Shown: piece by piece, positions 21,527 through 23,393 of the stretch
Layout: each line of letters starts with the position of its first letter
Numbering within the stretch: position 1 is the stretch's first letter
Assembly (NCBI RefSeq): GCF_043757465.1
Contig: NZ_JAYVPL010000074.1
Span: 1-23,393 of the forward strand
DNA: 23,393 bases
Direction of reading: 5' to 3'
Origin: Armatimonas sp043757465
GTDB taxonomy: Bacteria; Armatimonadota; Armatimonadia; Armatimonadales; Armatimonadaceae
Made by a program: the position numbers and the translations under genes
Notes under the pieces: generated by a model
Database searches by the model: none
The model's input: the letters and a program-made list of their open reading frames with translations, nothing else
What the model was told of the DNA's origin: nothing

Positions 21527-22834
21527 ATGAATCTGCCCACAGGAACCGTCACCTTTCTCTTTACCGACATTGAGGGGAGCACCCGGCTCTGGGAGACCCA
21601 TCCCACTGCAATGGGCCCCGCACTCGCCCGCCACGACACTCTGCTCCGTGGAACCATAGAAGCGCATCAGGGCTATGTCTTCAAGACCATTGGGGACGCG
21701 TTCTGCGCCGCCTTCGCCACCGTATCCGATCCGCTCAAAGCGGCCCTTGAGGCGCAAGTGCTCCTTACCGCCGAAGTTTGGCCTGACAACCTCTCGCTAA
21801 AAGTGCGGATGAGTCTTCACACCGGGGCCGCGGAGAGCCGTGAGGGCGATTACTTCGGGCAGCCTCTCAACCGCGTCGCGCGCTTGATGGCGATTGGTCA
21901 CGGGGGGCAGGTGCTTCTCTCCGATGCCACGCGGCGGTTGATTGAGGGAAGTCTCACAGAGGGAATAGAGGGAATGTCCCTCCTGGATCATGGTAGCCAC
22001 CGCCTCAAAGATCTCCAGGAGCTGGAGCAGGTCTTCCAGCTCTGTCACTCCAAGCTTCCCCGCGACTTTCCGCCGCTTCGCTCGCTTGTCAGCCATACCA
22101 ACAACCTGCCCCAGCAGCTCACGGTATTTGTGGGCCGGGAGAAGGAGGTTCGTGAGTGGAGCCAGCTCCTGCGGGAGCGCAACCGCCGCCTCTTTACCAT
22201 GACCGGCCCTGGTGGTGTGGGAAAGACCCGGGTCGCCATGCAGCTTGGGGAGAGTGTCCTCAACGACTTTCCTGATAGTGTCTGGTGGTGCGATCTAGAG
22301 CAAGCTGTCACCGTGGAGGATGCCGCCAACCGGCTGGCACTCGCACTCAATATTAGCCTTCAGCCTTCCCCCAGCGTGCGGGAGCAGCTCTTTCGGCACC
22401 TGCATGAGCGCAGGGCCCTGCTCATTCTGGATAATTTCGAGCAGGTCGCAGGGGGCACGGTCTTGATCAAGGAGCTGCTGGCCCAGACACACAATGTTGT
22501 CTGCTTGGTGACCTCACGCCGCACCCTGGAGCTACGGGGGGAGACGGTGCTGGAGCTGGGGACGATGCCCCCTCGGGAGTCCTTCAACTTGTTTGTCGAG
22601 CGTGCCTTGGAGTGCCGCCCCGATCTTGCGCTGGACGAGGAGAGCCTCGCCGATGTGGAGGAGCTTTGCCGACGCCTCGAAGGCGTTCCGCTGGCCATTG
22701 AGCTGGCAGCGGCGCGTATTGTGGGCATGACCCCGCGCCAGATGCTCCCCCGCCTGAGCGAGCGCTTTCGGCTGCTTCAGTCCCGCTCGCAGGAGCTCAA
22801 TGGGCGGCAGCGGGCGCTCCGGGGCGCGGTTTAA
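21527..22834 (+). pseudogene. Class III adenylate cyclase fused to NB-ARC ATPase, 5' part of a frameshifted gene
   Basis: The 435 residues in this frame start with a class III nucleotide cyclase domain (about 6-175). The metal-binding aspartates are D14 (LFTDIEGST) and D57 (KTIGDAF). K53 suggests ATP over GTP, and LNRVARL (114-120) carries the transition-state residues. Next comes an NB-ARC ATPase: Walker A GPGGVGKT (227-234), Walker B LLILDNF (D302), LVTSRRTLEL, and the GVPLAIELAAARI motif at 386-398. The frame then breaks: the conserved sequence RALRGA-(V/I)-DWS-(F/Y)-NLLS has lost about 11 nt after RGA, giving a stop at 22832. Such signal-transduction ATPases normally continue into winged-helix and TPR regions. 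The cyclase half may still be made. Start is the ATG at 21527. Confidence 0.85.
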
Positions 22835-23303
22835 CCTCCTCAGCGACGATGACCGTGAGGTCTTTGGTCAGCTCTCGGTCTTTTCAGGCGGCTTTACGCT
22901 GGAAGAGGCGGAGGCGGTCTGTGAGGCCTTTGATGTCTTTGAAAGTGTGATGGAGCTTCGCAAGCAGTCCCTCTTTAGATTAGACCCCATGAACCAACGA
23001 TTTATCATGTTGGATAGTATTCGGGAGTACGCCATGGAAAAACTAGATCAAAGCCCCGATCAAGGTGCGGCGGTGAAGAACCGTCATGCCCAGGCTTTCC
23101 TGCGTTTTGCCCGTGAGCGTGTTGCGAAGGTGCGCACGCCGGGAGAAGCCCTGGCGCTCCGTGAGCTGCAAGAACGGGAGGGGAACCTCAATATTGCCCT
23201 GGAGTGGAGCATCACGTCCCAGCAGAGTGCGCTTGCCGCCGAGCTGAGTCTGATGGCGGGCATCCTGCTCCAACGGCATGGCTTTAGTAAGATTCACGTT
23301 TAG
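22830..23303 (+). pseudogene. 3' part of the frameshifted cyclase/NB-ARC/TPR regulator, itself truncated
   Basis: Homology resumes in another frame at 22830 with FNLLSDDDREVFGQLSVF and SGGFTLEEAEAV, the winged-helix region after NB-ARC. It continues through RFIMLDSIREYAMEKL and a TPR-like start (ALRELQEREGNLNIALEWS). The frame has a stop at 23301-23303 right after LLQRHGFSKIHV, where family members carry several hundred more TPR residues. The last 90 bp of the window do not restore a clear TPR frame, so a second lesion or an insertion boundary near 23290 is likely. There is no ribosome-binding site to start this part independently. Confidence 0.75.
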
Positions 23304-23393
23304 ACTAAATCGTGCCTCACATCGCTCTCTGAGAAGTGGCTCGTAGAGGGAGAACCTAGATGTCGGGAGAGATTGAGGAATTATGTGGCACTT

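Overview
The window looks like chromosomal DNA from a GC-rich, diderm, non-proteobacterial organism, most plausibly an Armatimonadota (Armatimonas-like) bacterium. The assignment is an inference. It rests on a PEP-CTERM sorting tail, a class III cyclase fused to an NB-ARC ATPase, a Wza-type outer-membrane exporter, and short or absent gene leaders. No rRNA, tRNA or CRISPR array was seen.

The core (about 1.0-20.2 kb) is one exopolysaccharide locus made of two divergent operons separated by an AT-rich 413-bp control region (15626-16038). The leftward operon has many ATGA-type stop/start overlaps. In transcription order it encodes: the outer-membrane export channel (Wza type), the chain-length co-polymerase (Wzz type), a CpsD-like P-loop ATPase, a membrane-bound processive-type GT2 with the D, DxD, TED, QxxRW motifs, a 45-residue two-helix membrane protein, a membrane-anchored GH44 glycoside hydrolase, a Wzy/WaaL-type polymerase, a Wzx-type flippase, three consecutive left-handed beta-helix acyltransferases, a GT4 and a GT2. 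It ends in the N-terminal half of an IS630-type transposase and a strong bidirectional terminator. A good sigma70-type promoter (TTGGCA, 18 bp, TATAAG) lies just upstream of wza, with its -10 box inside a palindrome.

The rightward operon encodes a PglC-like phosphoglycosyl transferase that should start the lipid-linked repeat unit, a WecG/TagA-family GT26, a 128-residue unknown protein, and two GT4-like enzymes with altered EX7E motifs. Together the genes give a complete Wzx/Wzy-type pathway: priming, sugar addition, acylation, flipping, polymerisation, chain-length control and export. Superimposed on it is a cellulose-synthase-like GT2 and hydrolase pair that is more typical of synthase-dependent polymers. 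That mixture is the most interesting feature here.

Right of the locus (20.2-23.4 kb) are a small lipoprotein, an unrecognised 184-residue protein, and a cyclase/NB-ARC/TPR regulator that is frameshifted by an apparent 11-nt deletion and then ends early. At the far left are three consecutive hairpins and a collapsed PEP-CTERM beta-propeller gene.
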